Source: an uncultured Clostridia bacterium (GTDB taxonomy: Bacteria > Bacillota > Clostridia > Oscillospirales > Acutalibacteraceae). From it: 34,847 nucleotides of DNA. The translations under genes were made by a program, and so were the position numbers. Positions 15,036 to 23,385 of this stretch are shown in pieces. The notes beneath the pieces were generated by a model. The model made no database searches. It saw only the letters and a list, made by a program, of their open reading frames with translations, and was not told the origin of the DNA. The stretch is taken from NCBI GenBank assembly GCA_947585615.1, contig CANPXD010000012.1, positions 1 through 34,847 on the forward strand. Direction: 5' to 3'. How positions within the stretch are numbered: the stretch's first letter is position 1; every line of letters starts with the position of its first letter.

Positions 15036-15930
15036 AATAAAAAATCTTACAAAATACTTCGGCAAGACGATGGCGCTGAACAACGTTTCATTTTCCGTTT
15101 CAGACGGCTCAATTTTCGGACTTGTCGGTTCAAACGGGGCAGGCAAAAGCACACTTCTGCGCATTATAGCAGGTGTTTTTTCTCCTGACGGCGGAAATGT
15201 TTACCTTAACGGCGCCGTGCCGTTTGAAAATCCGGCAGTTAAAAATGCCACAGCATTTGTTTCGGATTTTCCTTATTTTTTCCAAGGCTCTACAACACAG
15301 AGTATGGCTAAGTATTACAAATCTGTTTATCCCTCATGGAGCAGTGAAAAATACGATCGTTTAAAAGCTCTTTTTCCGATAGACGTAAATAAAAAAATAT
15401 CTTCTATGAGCAAAGGTATGCAGAGACAGAGCGCTATCATTCTTGCGCTGTCATATATGCCGAGATTTATTCTGTTTGATGAGATTTTTGACGGACTCGA
15501 CCCTGTTATCCGCGAGCTTGTTAAAAAAATTCTTATAGAATATATTGATGAAACAAAGGCAACGGTTATAATCGCGAGCCATAATCTGAGAGAACTTGAA
15601 GGTTTCTGTGACCATATAGGACTTCTTCATCTTGGCGGTATTCTTATGGAAAAGGATATAGACGGAGATTCTCTCGGTATTTACAGAGTGCAGTTTGTTC
15701 TTGAAGACGATGGGGATATGCAGTATATACGCGATAGACTGAATATTGTCAAGGAAGCCCACCAGGGCAGGATGACGCAGATAACCGTCAGAGGAGAGGA
15801 AAACGCGATTATGTCCGTGATTGAGGAAGCAAAGCCGCAGTTTTCCGAGTATCTGCCGCTCACACTTGAAGAACTGTTTATAAGTGAAATGGAGGTAGCA
15901 GGATATGACATCAATAAATTATTCAGCTAA
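15028..15930 (+). CDS. ABC transporter ATP-binding protein paired with GntR regulator
   Basis: 300 residues. The start is GTG 15028, overlapping the regulator's last codons; it gives the usual N-terminus IEIKNLTKYFGKTMALNNVSF. Walker A is GSNGAGKST (about residues 37-45), Walker B FILFDEIFDGLDP, and the switch His is in ASHNLREL. The signature is SMSKGMQRQ rather than LSGGQ, a variation common in YtrB/BcrA-like export ATPases. A C-terminal domain of about 90 residues after the ATPase core resembles that of YtrB/EcsA-type proteins. It should energise the membrane protein encoded by the next gene, whose start it overlaps by 26 bases. Confidence 0.9.
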   Translation: MIEIKNLTKYFGKTMALNNVSFSVSDGSIFGLVGSNGAGKSTLLRIIAGVFSPDGGNVYLNGAVPFENPAVKNATAFVSDFPYFFQGSTTQSMAKYYKSVYPSWSSEKYDRLKALFPIDVNKKISSMSKGMQRQSAIILALSYMPRFILFDEIFDGLDPVIRELVKKILIEYIDETKATVIIASHNLRELEGFCDHIGLLHLGGILMEKDIDGDSLGIYRVQFVLEDDGDMQYIRDRLNIVKEAHQGRMTQITVRGEENAIMSVIEEAKPQFSEYLPLTLEELFISEMEVAGYDINKLFS

Positions 15931-17911
15931 CGGATTTTCGGCAGTATTTAAAGACAATCTGAAGCGCTGCTCAGGGCCTCAGATAGCGGGACTCGTTTTG
16001 TCCGTACTTTTTTCTTTCTTTTTATTCGGGTATATCATTTCTCAGGTAAATGACGGTTTAATTGTTCTAAAGGACAAGTACGACGCCACAGCTGAGGCAT
16101 TTGCGGTAATTATTTTTTCTTCTGCTATCTGCTTCTTTTTAAACATTATTTCAGCGCCCAGGCTTTTTAGAGGGATTTACAGCAAAAGAGCCACGGATTT
16201 CTATTTTTCGGCGCCGATCAAAAGGGGCGTGTATTTCAACGCAAATATGCTTTTCGCGGCAATTGCAAATATCGTAATAACAGTTTTGCCGCTTTTGACA
16301 TTTCTGGTACTGTGCAAGCTCCCGGAAAACCTCAGAGCGTCGTTTGATTATTCCGCCGTATTTTCATTATTGGTTGCAGCCCTGCTGTCTGTTCTTGCCT
16401 TTTTTGCGGTTCTTGTTGTGTGTGCCGTATGCTCCGGCAGAATCATTCATTATGCGGTTTTCGCAATCATAAGCCTATTCTCAACAATTTTCTTTGCTTC
16501 AGGTATAATGAACGGCATTAACAGCATATGGGGTTTTTACACGGATTCAATTATTTTTTCCGCTGTTAATCCTCTGCTGAACTTTTTTACATCGGTTTTT
16601 AGAGCATATAATATTAAATCCATTCTGATTTTATCAGCTTTTTCGGTTGTTGAGATCGCGGCGGCTTATTTGGCAGGATATATTCTTTTTAAAAACAGAA
16701 AAGCAGAGGCGGCAGAGCTTTCCGTCTCAGGTAAAATTATGCCGTACATTTTCCATTCGGTGCTTGTGATTTCGGCATTTCTGTATCTGGGCTTTATTTC
16801 AAATCTTGTGACGGTGATTATTTCGGGAATTATTTTTTCTGTTCTGGTAACGCTTTTGTATACCGTTGTTTTATACAGAAAGCCGATGATAAGAAAAACT
16901 GCGGTAACCTGCGCTGTTGTATGTGCGGTTTGCATATGTTTTGTTGCCGCCGTTCATCTTCAGAATTCTTTGGGTTATGTAATGTATGTTCCGGAGACTG
17001 AGGAAATTCAGAGCGTTCAGGTTTCAAGTCCGTATTATTCTGATGAATATATTATGCCTGTTACGTCACTCATTGAAAATTCCATTGATAATCAGGATGA
17101 TGAAAATCTCCGGATTACATTTGAGAGCGAAGATAAAATAAACGGAATCAGGAATTTTCATAAGAAAATCGTGGATAAGAACACGATAAATGCCTCAAAG
17201 GTTGATATAAAAGATATTTACAGCATTATTTTCCTTTATGATGACAGGCAGCTATATGACGTTAAAATCCAATATAATCTTAAAAACGGAAAAACCGTTT
17301 CAAGAACATATTCTGTGGATACTGCAAGCATTTACAAAGAATTTGTTGCCGCGTTCAAAAACGAAGAAGCTCTTTCCCAAACCGAGCCGTTTAACCTGAA
17401 TAAAGACGATATTGCGTTTATGCAGGTCGATTATTACGGTGAAACCGATGAAACGCTGAATGAGATTTATACAGATATTTTCAAACCGGAAAGCTATGAT
17501 GAATTGTTTAATATTTATATGGACGATTTGCTCAGTCAGAGTGATGAGGATTTTGTGTTTTACACAGCAGCAAACAGCTTCGGAATGTACTACTATCAGG
17601 AATATGAATACAGTGATGAGGAATTAACCGCTTACGCAGATAAGGAAGCTTCAGACGAAACCGTTTTGGAGGATTACAAATACTATTCGATTACGCTTTA
17701 TACAATAAAGCCTGATGTGAATGAGGAAACGCGTAAAAAGCTGAAAAATATGACGATTGAGCAGATAAGTGAATATATAAGAAGCGACTCCGTATATGAA
17801 GATGATTTTTTTGATACGTATTATTTTGATGTGGATAATTCGCTTACGAAAAACACAATGGATTATGTTGCGAATAGGATAAACAGAAATAATGCGGATG
17901 CTGCGGTATAA
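15905..17911 (+). CDS. ABC transporter permease with large acidic extracytoplasmic domain
   Basis: 668 residues. Residues 1 to about 355 are strongly hydrophobic with about eight or more membrane helices; a segment near residues 80-100 (APRLFRGIYSKRATDFYFSAPIKRG) has the ATPase-coupling character seen in YtrC/ABC-2-type permeases. After the last helix (about 333-350) the remaining 315 residues are soluble and rich in Asp, Glu and Tyr, predicted to lie outside the cell. ATG 15905 has TGGAGG upstream. Placement after the GntR regulator and ATPase gives the classical regulator-ATPase-permease operon. The large acidic tail is unusual for a simple YtrC-like permease and might sense or bind the substrate. 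The substrate is unknown. Confidence 0.78.
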   Translation: MTSINYSANGFSAVFKDNLKRCSGPQIAGLVLSVLFSFFLFGYIISQVNDGLIVLKDKYDATAEAFAVIIFSSAICFFLNIISAPRLFRGIYSKRATDFYFSAPIKRGVYFNANMLFAAIANIVITVLPLLTFLVLCKLPENLRASFDYSAVFSLLVAALLSVLAFFAVLVVCAVCSGRIIHYAVFAIISLFSTIFFASGIMNGINSIWGFYTDSIIFSAVNPLLNFFTSVFRAYNIKSILILSAFSVVEIAAAYLAGYILFKNRKAEAAELSVSGKIMPYIFHSVLVISAFLYLGFISNLVTVIISGIIFSVLVTLLYTVVLYRKPMIRKTAVTCAVVCAVCICFVAAVHLQNSLGYVMYVPETEEIQSVQVSSPYYSDEYIMPVTSLIENSIDNQDDENLRITFESEDKINGIRNFHKKIVDKNTINASKVDIKDIYSIIFLYDDRQLYDVKIQYNLKNGKTVSRTYSVDTASIYKEFVAAFKNEEALSQTEPFNLNKDDIAFMQVDYYGETDETLNEIYTDIFKPESYDELFNIYMDDLLSQSDEDFVFYTAANSFGMYYYQEYEYSDEELTAYADKEASDETVLEDYKYYSITLYTIKPDVNEETRKKLKNMTIEQISEYIRSDSVYEDDFFDTYYFDVDNSLTKNTMDYVANRINRNNADAAV

Positions 17912-17916
17912 CATAC

Positions 17917-17952
17917 GTTTTGACCGTACACGTCAGTTGGTACGGTCAAAAC
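17917..17952. terminator. 13-bp perfect inverted repeat after permease gene
   Basis: GTTTTGACCGTAC (17917-17929) and GTACGGTCAAAAC (17940-17952) pair exactly around a 10-base loop, starting five bases after the permease stop. No T-run follows on the + strand, so it may act with the next hairpin, protect the mRNA end, or bind a protein. Confidence 0.5.
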
Positions 17953-17954
17953 GG

Positions 17955-17991
17955 AAAGCGGCGCACGGGAATTACCGTGCGCCGCGCTTTT
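17955..17991. terminator. GC-rich bidirectional terminator
   Basis: GCGGCGCACGG (17958-17968) pairs with CCGTGCGCCGC (17975-17985) across a six-base loop. A-rich bases before and GCTTTT after give a terminator on the + strand, and TTTCCGTTTT follows on the - strand. It lies between the convergent ends of the permease gene and the small - strand gene. Confidence 0.85.
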
Positions 17992-17999
17992 GCGTGATC

Positions 18000-18134
18000 C
18001 TATCTTAAAAGTGAAAAGCCGATGTCAACAGCGCCTCCAAGAATTTTGGAGGTTTTGCGCATACCCAAAGTTTCTGTAATCCATAGAATGATAAGGGCAA
18101 CAAGTATTGCAATGATAAGCGTTTCCTTTTTCAT
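18000..18134 (-). CDS. Small single-helix membrane protein, 44 residues
   Basis: Reading the - strand from the ATG at 18134-18132 gives 44 residues: a charged start (KKET), one membrane helix (LIIAILVALIILWI), a short basic stretch (MRKTSK) and a glycine-containing hydrophobic end. AAGGCGG lies 8 bases before the ATG, and a good promoter (TTGATT, 16 bases, TATAAT) lies upstream at 18165-18192, while a terminator lies just past the stop. This combination argues for a real gene despite its size. I do not recognise the family. It could be a small regulatory or structural membrane peptide. The divergent neighbour encodes a Na+-pump subunit, but no functional link can be shown. Confidence 0.62.
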   Translation of the reverse strand: MKKETLIIAILVALIILWITETLGMRKTSKILGGAVDIGFSLLR

Positions 18135-18164
18135 AATTTCGCCGCCTTTTACGTTTATACTATT

Positions 18165-18192
18165 ATTATAAACATTTTCAAAAATAAATCAA
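18165..18192 (-). promoter_or_regulatory. Promoter for the small membrane protein gene
   Basis: On the - strand TTGATT (18192-18187) and TATAAT (18170-18165) are 16 bases apart. The -10 is a perfect match, and the start codon lies about 30 bases downstream. Confidence 0.55.
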
Positions 18193-18259
18193 GGGGCTGA
18201 CGGGTTTTTATTCACATTGACAGTTTTTTAACAATGAAACCGAAATTATTATTTTTCTG

Positions 18260-18288
18260 TTGAAAAATGGATTCAACTGTTTTATAAT
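18260..18288 (+). promoter_or_regulatory. Promoter for the Na+-pump subunit genes
   Basis: TTGAAA (18260-18265) and TATAAT (18283-18288) are separated by exactly 17 bases. The gamma-subunit ATG at 18322 follows with GGGGGA as ribosome binding site. Confidence 0.7.
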
Positions 18289-18321
18289 ACTTAATAATCT
18301 GAATAATGGGGGAATGTTTGA

Positions 18322-18801
18322 ATGAATCAGATTACTTTTTTTGTTTTTGATTCCCTGCCCGTAAAAATCAACGGATACGGAGAATACCTTTCCTCTCTTG
18401 ACTGGGGACTTGTTGCAACAGTTGTTGCGGCAGGCGTGGGCATAGTGCTCGCGGTGTTGGTTTTATTTATTTTTATTTTCGGAGGTTTCGGAAACCTTGT
18501 TTCCAAAATGGAAGATATGAGAAAAAGAAAATCAAGAAAAGAAAAAATTGTATCATTGGACGATGAAATTACATTAATACCGATGCAGCAGGCAGGCTCT
18601 GTTCCCGCGGCGCCGGCGGCGTTGCCTATTGCAGAGCAAGAACAGGGAATAAGCGGTGAAATCATTGCGGCAATCACCGCTGCTGTTGCTGCAAGCGAGG
18701 GCGGCTCCGGTTTTGTGATTCGATCTGTTAAACGAAAAAATATCAGCTCAAGAAATCCTTGGGCAATGGCTGCTGTTTCCGAGAACACAAGGCCTTTTTG
18801 A
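18322..18801 (+). CDS. Na+-translocating decarboxylase gamma subunit (OadG family)
   Basis: 159 residues. A single membrane helix at about 28-55 (WGLVATVVAAGVGIVLAVLV onward) is followed by a charged stretch (KMEDMRKRKSRKEK), an Ala/Pro-rich linker, a helix rich in Ala (EIIAAITAAVAAS), and the C-terminal GFVIRSVKRKNISSRNPWA, ending NTRPF, which recurs in OadG-family proteins. The subunit tethers the carboxyltransferase to the membrane-embedded beta subunit and helps assembly. ATG 18322 has GGGGGA 8 bases upstream and a clear promoter before it. The beta subunit follows 22 bases downstream. No carboxyltransferase (alpha) or biotin carrier gene is present here. Confidence 0.88.
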   Translation: MNQITFFVFDSLPVKINGYGEYLSSLDWGLVATVVAAGVGIVLAVLVLFIFIFGGFGNLVSKMEDMRKRKSRKEKIVSLDDEITLIPMQQAGSVPAAPAALPIAEQEQGISGEIIAAITAAVAASEGGSGFVIRSVKRKNISSRNPWAMAAVSENTRPF

Positions 18802-18823
18802 TTGATCTGGAGGACAGGACATA

Positions 18824-20041
18824 ATGGATATTTTACAGGGTATATGGAATGCCGTTGCGGATGTTTTCGCAAACAGCGGCTACGCATATTTCTTTACTGA
18901 CGGCGGCTATAAAAATCTTATAATGCTTGGCTTTTCGTTCCTCTTTCTGTGGCTTGGCATCAAAAAGGGATTTGAGCCTCTTCTTATGATTCCGATTGCT
19001 TTCGGAATGCTGCTTGCCAATATTCCCGGAGCGAATCTTGCGGTGCAGTATCATTCGCTTGACGGTTTTATTGACTTGCTGGCAGGAAGAGTTGTCAATG
19101 AAGCAACGGGAGCTGTCTGCACGCCCGGTCTGATGGATTTTCTTTATTTCGGGGTTAAGGCGGGTATTTATCCTCCGCTGATATTCCTCGGAATCGGCGC
19201 GATGACCGATTTTACGCCGCTTATCGCGAATCCGAAAAGCTTTATTCTCGGCGCGGCGGCGCAGTTTGGAATTTTTATCACCTATGTCGGCGCAACACTC
19301 CTCGGATTTACTCCGCAGGAATCAGGCTCTATCGCCATCATAGGCGGTGCGGACGGACCTACGGCTATCTTTGTTACATCCATTCTTTCGCCTGCACTTC
19401 TCGGCACGATTGCCGTTGCGGCATATTCGTATATGGCGCTCGTTCCCGTAATACAGCCGCCTATAATGCGCGCATTGACCACTAAAAAGGAACGCGCGGT
19501 GGTTATGGGAAATCTCCGCCCCGTATCCAAGCTTGAGAAGATACTGTTTCCGATTATGGTAACCGTTATTGTGGCATTGCTTCTGCCCGACGCTGCGGCA
19601 CTTGTGGGTATGTTGATGTTCGGAAATCTGCTTAAGGAAAGCGGCAGAACGGAGCGTATCGCAAAGGCTGCGCAGAATGAGCTAATGAATATAGTAACGA
19701 TTCTTCTCGGTGTTTCCGTCGGCGCTACAACGAGCGCGCAGACGTTTTTCAAGTGGCAGACGCTTCTGATTATTGCGCTCGGACTTGTGGCATTCAGTTG
19801 TGGCACGGCTTTCGGCGTGCTTTTCGGAAAGCTGATGTATATTTTTTCAAAGGGAAAAGTCAATCCGCTTATCGGCTCGGCAGGTGTTTCGGCAGTTCCG
19901 ATGGCGGCGCGTGTAAGTCAGAAAGAGGGGCAGAGAGAAAATCCCACAAATTTTCTGCTTATGCACGCTATGGGACCGAATGTATCGGGCGTTATCGGCT
20001 CTGCCGTTGCGGCGGGTGTTTTGCTGACTCTGCTCGGTTGA
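18824..20041 (+). CDS. Na+-translocating decarboxylase beta subunit (OadB/MmdB/GcdB family)
   Basis: 405 residues, many membrane helices. The diagnostic IIGGADGPTAIFVTS at about residues 172-186 contains the Asp (177) corresponding to the Na+-site Asp of OadB. The C-terminal MGPNVSGVIGSAVAAG is also family-typical. It decarboxylates carboxybiotin and pumps Na+ out of the cell, conserving energy of oxaloacetate, methylmalonyl-CoA or glutaconyl-CoA decarboxylation; which one cannot be decided because the substrate-specific alpha subunit is absent. GGAGG precedes ATG 18824. A strong terminator follows, so the operon here consists only of gamma and beta; the partners must be encoded elsewhere. 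Confidence 0.93.
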   Translation: MDILQGIWNAVADVFANSGYAYFFTDGGYKNLIMLGFSFLFLWLGIKKGFEPLLMIPIAFGMLLANIPGANLAVQYHSLDGFIDLLAGRVVNEATGAVCTPGLMDFLYFGVKAGIYPPLIFLGIGAMTDFTPLIANPKSFILGAAAQFGIFITYVGATLLGFTPQESGSIAIIGGADGPTAIFVTSILSPALLGTIAVAAYSYMALVPVIQPPIMRALTTKKERAVVMGNLRPVSKLEKILFPIMVTVIVALLLPDAAALVGMLMFGNLLKESGRTERIAKAAQNELMNIVTILLGVSVGATTSAQTFFKWQTLLIIALGLVAFSCGTAFGVLFGKLMYIFSKGKVNPLIGSAGVSAVPMAARVSQKEGQRENPTNFLLMHAMGPNVSGVIGSAVAAGVLLTLLG

Positions 20042-20066
20042 GATAATTGGTAAAATAAAATAAATT

Positions 20067-20092
20067 AAAGGGTGTCGGCGACACCCTTTTTT
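20067..20092 (+). terminator. Rho-independent terminator after beta subunit gene
   Basis: AAAGGGTGTC (20067-20076) and GACACCCTTT (20080-20089) form a perfect stem with a three-base loop, followed by further T residues. It lies 26 bases after the beta-subunit stop and just before the helicase gene. Confidence 0.92.
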
Positions 20093-20118
20093 CAGCAGAA
20101 AAGAGATGAGGTATAAAT

Positions 20119-22314
20119 ATGGCGTTGAATGGAATGCAGCAGCAGGCTGTTGAATATACGGAGGGACCGCTGCTGATTCTCGCAGGAGCAGGCTCGGGAA
20201 AAACGACAGTGCTTGTAAACCGCGTTAGGCATATAATAGAAAGCGGGCTTGCCCGGCCGTGGCAGGTGCTTGCAATTACATTCACGAACAAGGCGGCAGG
20301 TGAGATTAGGGAACGGCTTGTGAACGCAGTCGGTAACAGCGCGGCAGATATATGGGCGTATACATTCCATAGCTGCTGCACAAGGATACTGCGACGTTTT
20401 GGGGACAGGCTCGGCTATAGCAGCCATTTTACGATTTATGACACGGATGATCAAAAGCGTGTTATGAAACATTGTCAGAAAACACTCGGGATTTCGGATA
20501 AAATAATAAACCACAAATCCATTCTCAACGAAATCGGAATGGCGAAAGACAGTCTTATTGACCCTGCGGAATATAAATCGTGCGCGGTAAACGATTTCAG
20601 AAAAGATAAAATTGCAGATTGCTATGCGCTTTATCAGAAAGAACTTCTGAAGTCGGACGCAATGGATTTTGACGATATTATTTTCAATACCGTGAAGCTT
20701 TTGAAGGAAAATGACGATATACTTGAGCTGTATCAACGCCAGTTTAAATATATTATGGTGGACGAATATCAGGACACCTCGCACGCGCAGTATGTGCTGG
20801 TGTCTCTCCTTGCAGGAGGGTATGAGAACATTTGCGTAGTCGGCGACGACGACCAAAGCATTTATCGTTTTCGCGGCGCAACAATAGAAAATATTTTGTC
20901 TTTTGAAAATCAATATAAAAACGCGAAAGTAATCAGACTTGAACAGAATTATCGTTCGACGCAGAATATACTTGACGGTGCAAACGCCGTGATTTCAAAC
21001 AACAAAAACAGAAAAGGCAAAAATCTCTGGACTGCGGCAGGCGCGGGTGAAAAAATTGTTTTTAATACCGTGGACAGCGAGGAGGAGGAATCATCCTTTA
21101 TTGCTCAGGAAATCCTCAGAAATGTTGCTGCGGGCAGAAAAATGAGCGACCACGCCGTTCTTTACAGAATGAACGCGCAATCGAGAAGCCTTGAAATCAC
21201 TCTGACAAAAAGCGGAATTCCGCATAGAATCATCGGCGGAAACCGTTTCTTTGACCGAAAGGAAATAAAGGATATTATTTCTTATTTTGCAGTAATAAAC
21301 AATCCTTCCGATAATGTTCGTTTGCAGAGAATTATAAATGTTCCGAAACGCGGTATCGGAGATACGATGTTTGCAAATATTATGGAGATTTCAACGGGCC
21401 TTGGTATCTCTGCCTTTGAAGTTTGCGAAAGAAGCGATGAATTTCAGAAAACAATGCGTTCCGCGCAAAAGCTGACAGACTTTGCCGATACGATAAATCA
21501 TTTCAGAACGCTTCTTAATGACGGAATGTCGCTTTCCGATTTGCTTCAGGAAATTATCGACGGGATAAAGTATTTTGATTATCTTGACGAAGATCCCGAA
21601 ACGGCGCAGGACAGAAAAAATAATATCAGCGAACTTTCGTCAATGTTCATAAGGTATCAGGAGGAGGACAGGGAATTCGACCTTTCGGATTTTCTGGAAG
21701 ATGTTGCGCTTGTTTCCGATATAGATTCATATAATGAGGCGGACGACTGCGTTGTTCTTATGACGCTCCATTCCGCAAAGGGACTTGAATTTCCGATCGT
21801 ATTCATTCCGGGAATGGAAGAGGGAATCTTTCCGGGCGGGCAGTCTGTATACAGTGACGAGGATTTGGAGGAGGAACGCCGCCTTGCGTATGTTGGAATC
21901 ACAAGGGCAAAAGAAAAGCTTTATCTTTTGAATGCGCGCAGGCGTATGCTTTATGGAACAACAAACAGAAATCAGACTTCACGGTTTTTGCGTGAGATTC
22001 CTGAGGATGTTACAAACGATATAACAGCAGATACATATATTTCGCGTGGCGGTTTCCTTTCGGACAGCGGAAGTGAAATTGGAAGAAACAGGGAAAATTC
22101 ACGCCACGCGCACAGCTTCGGTCAGGTCGGAAATAAGGCTGAATACAGTGCGGCAAAATACAGTGTTGGTGATACCGTAAGGCATAAAACCTTTGGTACG
22201 GGCGTAGTGCTTTCGGCAACGGCGATGGGCAACGATATTCTGCTTGAAGTGGCATTCGACCGCGCAGGCACGAAAAAGCTGATGGCAAATTTTGCAAGGC
22301 TTGAAAAGTTGTAA
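20119..22314 (+). CDS. pcrA: ATP-dependent DNA helicase PcrA/UvrD
   Basis: 731 residues, usual for PcrA. Superfamily 1 motifs in order: Q-motif LNGMQQQAV at the start, Walker A GAGSGKTT (23-30), Ia TFTNKAAGEI, Walker B DEYQDTS, III GDDDQSIYRFRGA, IV region EQNYRST, V LHSAKGLEFPIVFIPGMEEG, VI YVGITRAKEKLYLL. The C-terminal 55 residues hold the YSVGDTVRHKTFGTGVVLS module, a Tudor-like domain that binds RNA polymerase in PcrA/UvrD. It unwinds DNA 3' to 5' in nucleotide excision repair, replication restart and removal of stalled polymerase. ATG 20119 has GATGAGG upstream. It stands alone between two terminators, and no dedicated ligase partner is adjacent, unlike the common pcrA-ligA order. Confidence 0.95.
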   Translation: MALNGMQQQAVEYTEGPLLILAGAGSGKTTVLVNRVRHIIESGLARPWQVLAITFTNKAAGEIRERLVNAVGNSAADIWAYTFHSCCTRILRRFGDRLGYSSHFTIYDTDDQKRVMKHCQKTLGISDKIINHKSILNEIGMAKDSLIDPAEYKSCAVNDFRKDKIADCYALYQKELLKSDAMDFDDIIFNTVKLLKENDDILELYQRQFKYIMVDEYQDTSHAQYVLVSLLAGGYENICVVGDDDQSIYRFRGATIENILSFENQYKNAKVIRLEQNYRSTQNILDGANAVISNNKNRKGKNLWTAAGAGEKIVFNTVDSEEEESSFIAQEILRNVAAGRKMSDHAVLYRMNAQSRSLEITLTKSGIPHRIIGGNRFFDRKEIKDIISYFAVINNPSDNVRLQRIINVPKRGIGDTMFANIMEISTGLGISAFEVCERSDEFQKTMRSAQKLTDFADTINHFRTLLNDGMSLSDLLQEIIDGIKYFDYLDEDPETAQDRKNNISELSSMFIRYQEEDREFDLSDFLEDVALVSDIDSYNEADDCVVLMTLHSAKGLEFPIVFIPGMEEGIFPGGQSVYSDEDLEEERRLAYVGITRAKEKLYLLNARRRMLYGTTNRNQTSRFLREIPEDVTNDITADTYISRGGFLSDSGSEIGRNRENSRHAHSFGQVGNKAEYSAAKYSVGDTVRHKTFGTGVVLSATAMGNDILLEVAFDRAGTKKLMANFARLEKL

Positions 22315-22436
22315 TTCATAATGTAATCAAAAAATGCAAGGCTTTTGACAAAGTTTCGATATGCGAATCATTGCGAAAGTAAAATGTCTGCACAATGTTC
22401 GGCTATATCACCGGATAAATACTTTATCCATTGCTT

Positions 22437-22474
22437 AAAGCCTTCCCCGGCATAGAAGTCGGAGAAGGCTTTTT
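22437..22474. terminator. Terminator downstream of pcrA
   Basis: AAAGCCTTC (22437-22445) pairs with GAAGGCTTT (22464-22472), with CCCCGG / TCGGAG partly extending the stem, followed by TT. It is about 120 bases after the pcrA stop and lies between convergent genes, so it may serve both. The 120 bases before it show no gene. Confidence 0.75.
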
Positions 22475-22505
22475 GAGGTTTGAATACTTGTTTAGTATAA
22501 GGGGG

Positions 22506-23318
22506 CTACTCTTCGTTGTTTTCACAGCAGCAGTTCTGGTTTTCTCTGTCGGGCGGGAAAAACTCCTCAATCGGAAAATCAATCGCCTGAAATGTTTCGC
22601 AGGGATTCTGTGTATTGCAGCAGCATTCTCTTTCGGGAAGACTGTAGGCATACGCAGGAATAAGCACCTGAACGTCACGCTCCATCTGAACTATGCTGAA
22701 CAGTCCCAGTGTTACAAGAACAGCTCTTGAAGAGCCTGCGCTCGGAACAGTGTCTGAAACGTTGTTAAGGATTGACTGTGGAAACGATGAGCAAATCGGA
22801 ATTGTGCAGTCGCAAGCGTCAACTATATCTGTGGAAAGAACAACGGGGTCAACAGCCTGTACCTTGGCTATCGGATTTGTGTACTGCGGCGCTTCGGGGC
22901 AGTCAAGATCTTCTGTTGCAGGATTTGAAGTGAACACTTTTACATTGCCGTCAGAGCCGTAAAGTATACATTTCTTGGTAAACTGTGCAAAGCCGACCGC
23001 AATTTCCGGAGCGGTGCAGGGAGCAGAATACGTGTCAAAGCAAAGGCGGAAGTAGAACGTTATATCAACGCTGTAATAGCCTCTGTTGAACGGGACTTCC
23101 TCAAGGTCTATCGAGACGGAGGCAATCTCACATTCACGGCATTTAATGGTGACTGCGTCGTCAATCAGCCGCTGGCTGCGGCAGAAAAATGTAACTCTTA
23201 AATCCTCCAGGCAATCTTTTGATACACAGCTATCATAAATGCGCTTGGTATCAATGCTGACTGCTTCATTTATCTGTCTTTCGCCGGAATCGAAAATAGG
23301 ATTGGGATTATCGGGCAT
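22506..23318 (-). CDS. Cysteine-rich protein of unknown function
   Basis: 270 residues from the ATG at 23318, chosen because AAAGGAG lies about 9 bases upstream; an earlier in-frame start has no such site. I do not recognise a named family. No signal peptide or membrane helix is evident. The N-terminus contains KRIYDSCVSKDCLEDLRV, and Cys residues are scattered through the chain (FFCRSQR, KCRECE, ACDCTIPICS), ending in two CCC clusters (ECCCNTQNPC and NCCCENNEE). Cytoplasmic proteins with so many cysteines in a spore-former lineage are often spore-coat or exosporium components cross-linked by disulfides; that is only a guess. It lies 67 bases downstream of malQ on the same strand with its own ribosome site. 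Confidence 0.7.
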   Translation of the reverse strand: MPDNPNPIFDSGERQINEAVSIDTKRIYDSCVSKDCLEDLRVTFFCRSQRLIDDAVTIKCRECEIASVSIDLEEVPFNRGYYSVDITFYFRLCFDTYSAPCTAPEIAVGFAQFTKKCILYGSDGNVKVFTSNPATEDLDCPEAPQYTNPIAKVQAVDPVVLSTDIVDACDCTIPICSSFPQSILNNVSDTVPSAGSSRAVLVTLGLFSIVQMERDVQVLIPAYAYSLPERECCCNTQNPCETFQAIDFPIEEFFPPDRENQNCCCENNEE

Positions 23319-23385
23319 TAAAAAAACTCCTTTACAGAATATTTGAAGTAACTTCATATCATTCTATGAGGGAGCTTTAATATTG

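Noticed and set aside
22431-22730. + strand frame of 99 codons with hydrophobic stretch near the pcrA terminator
   Set aside because: It begins inside the terminator hairpin and runs antisense through the end of the Cys-rich gene; no ribosome site.
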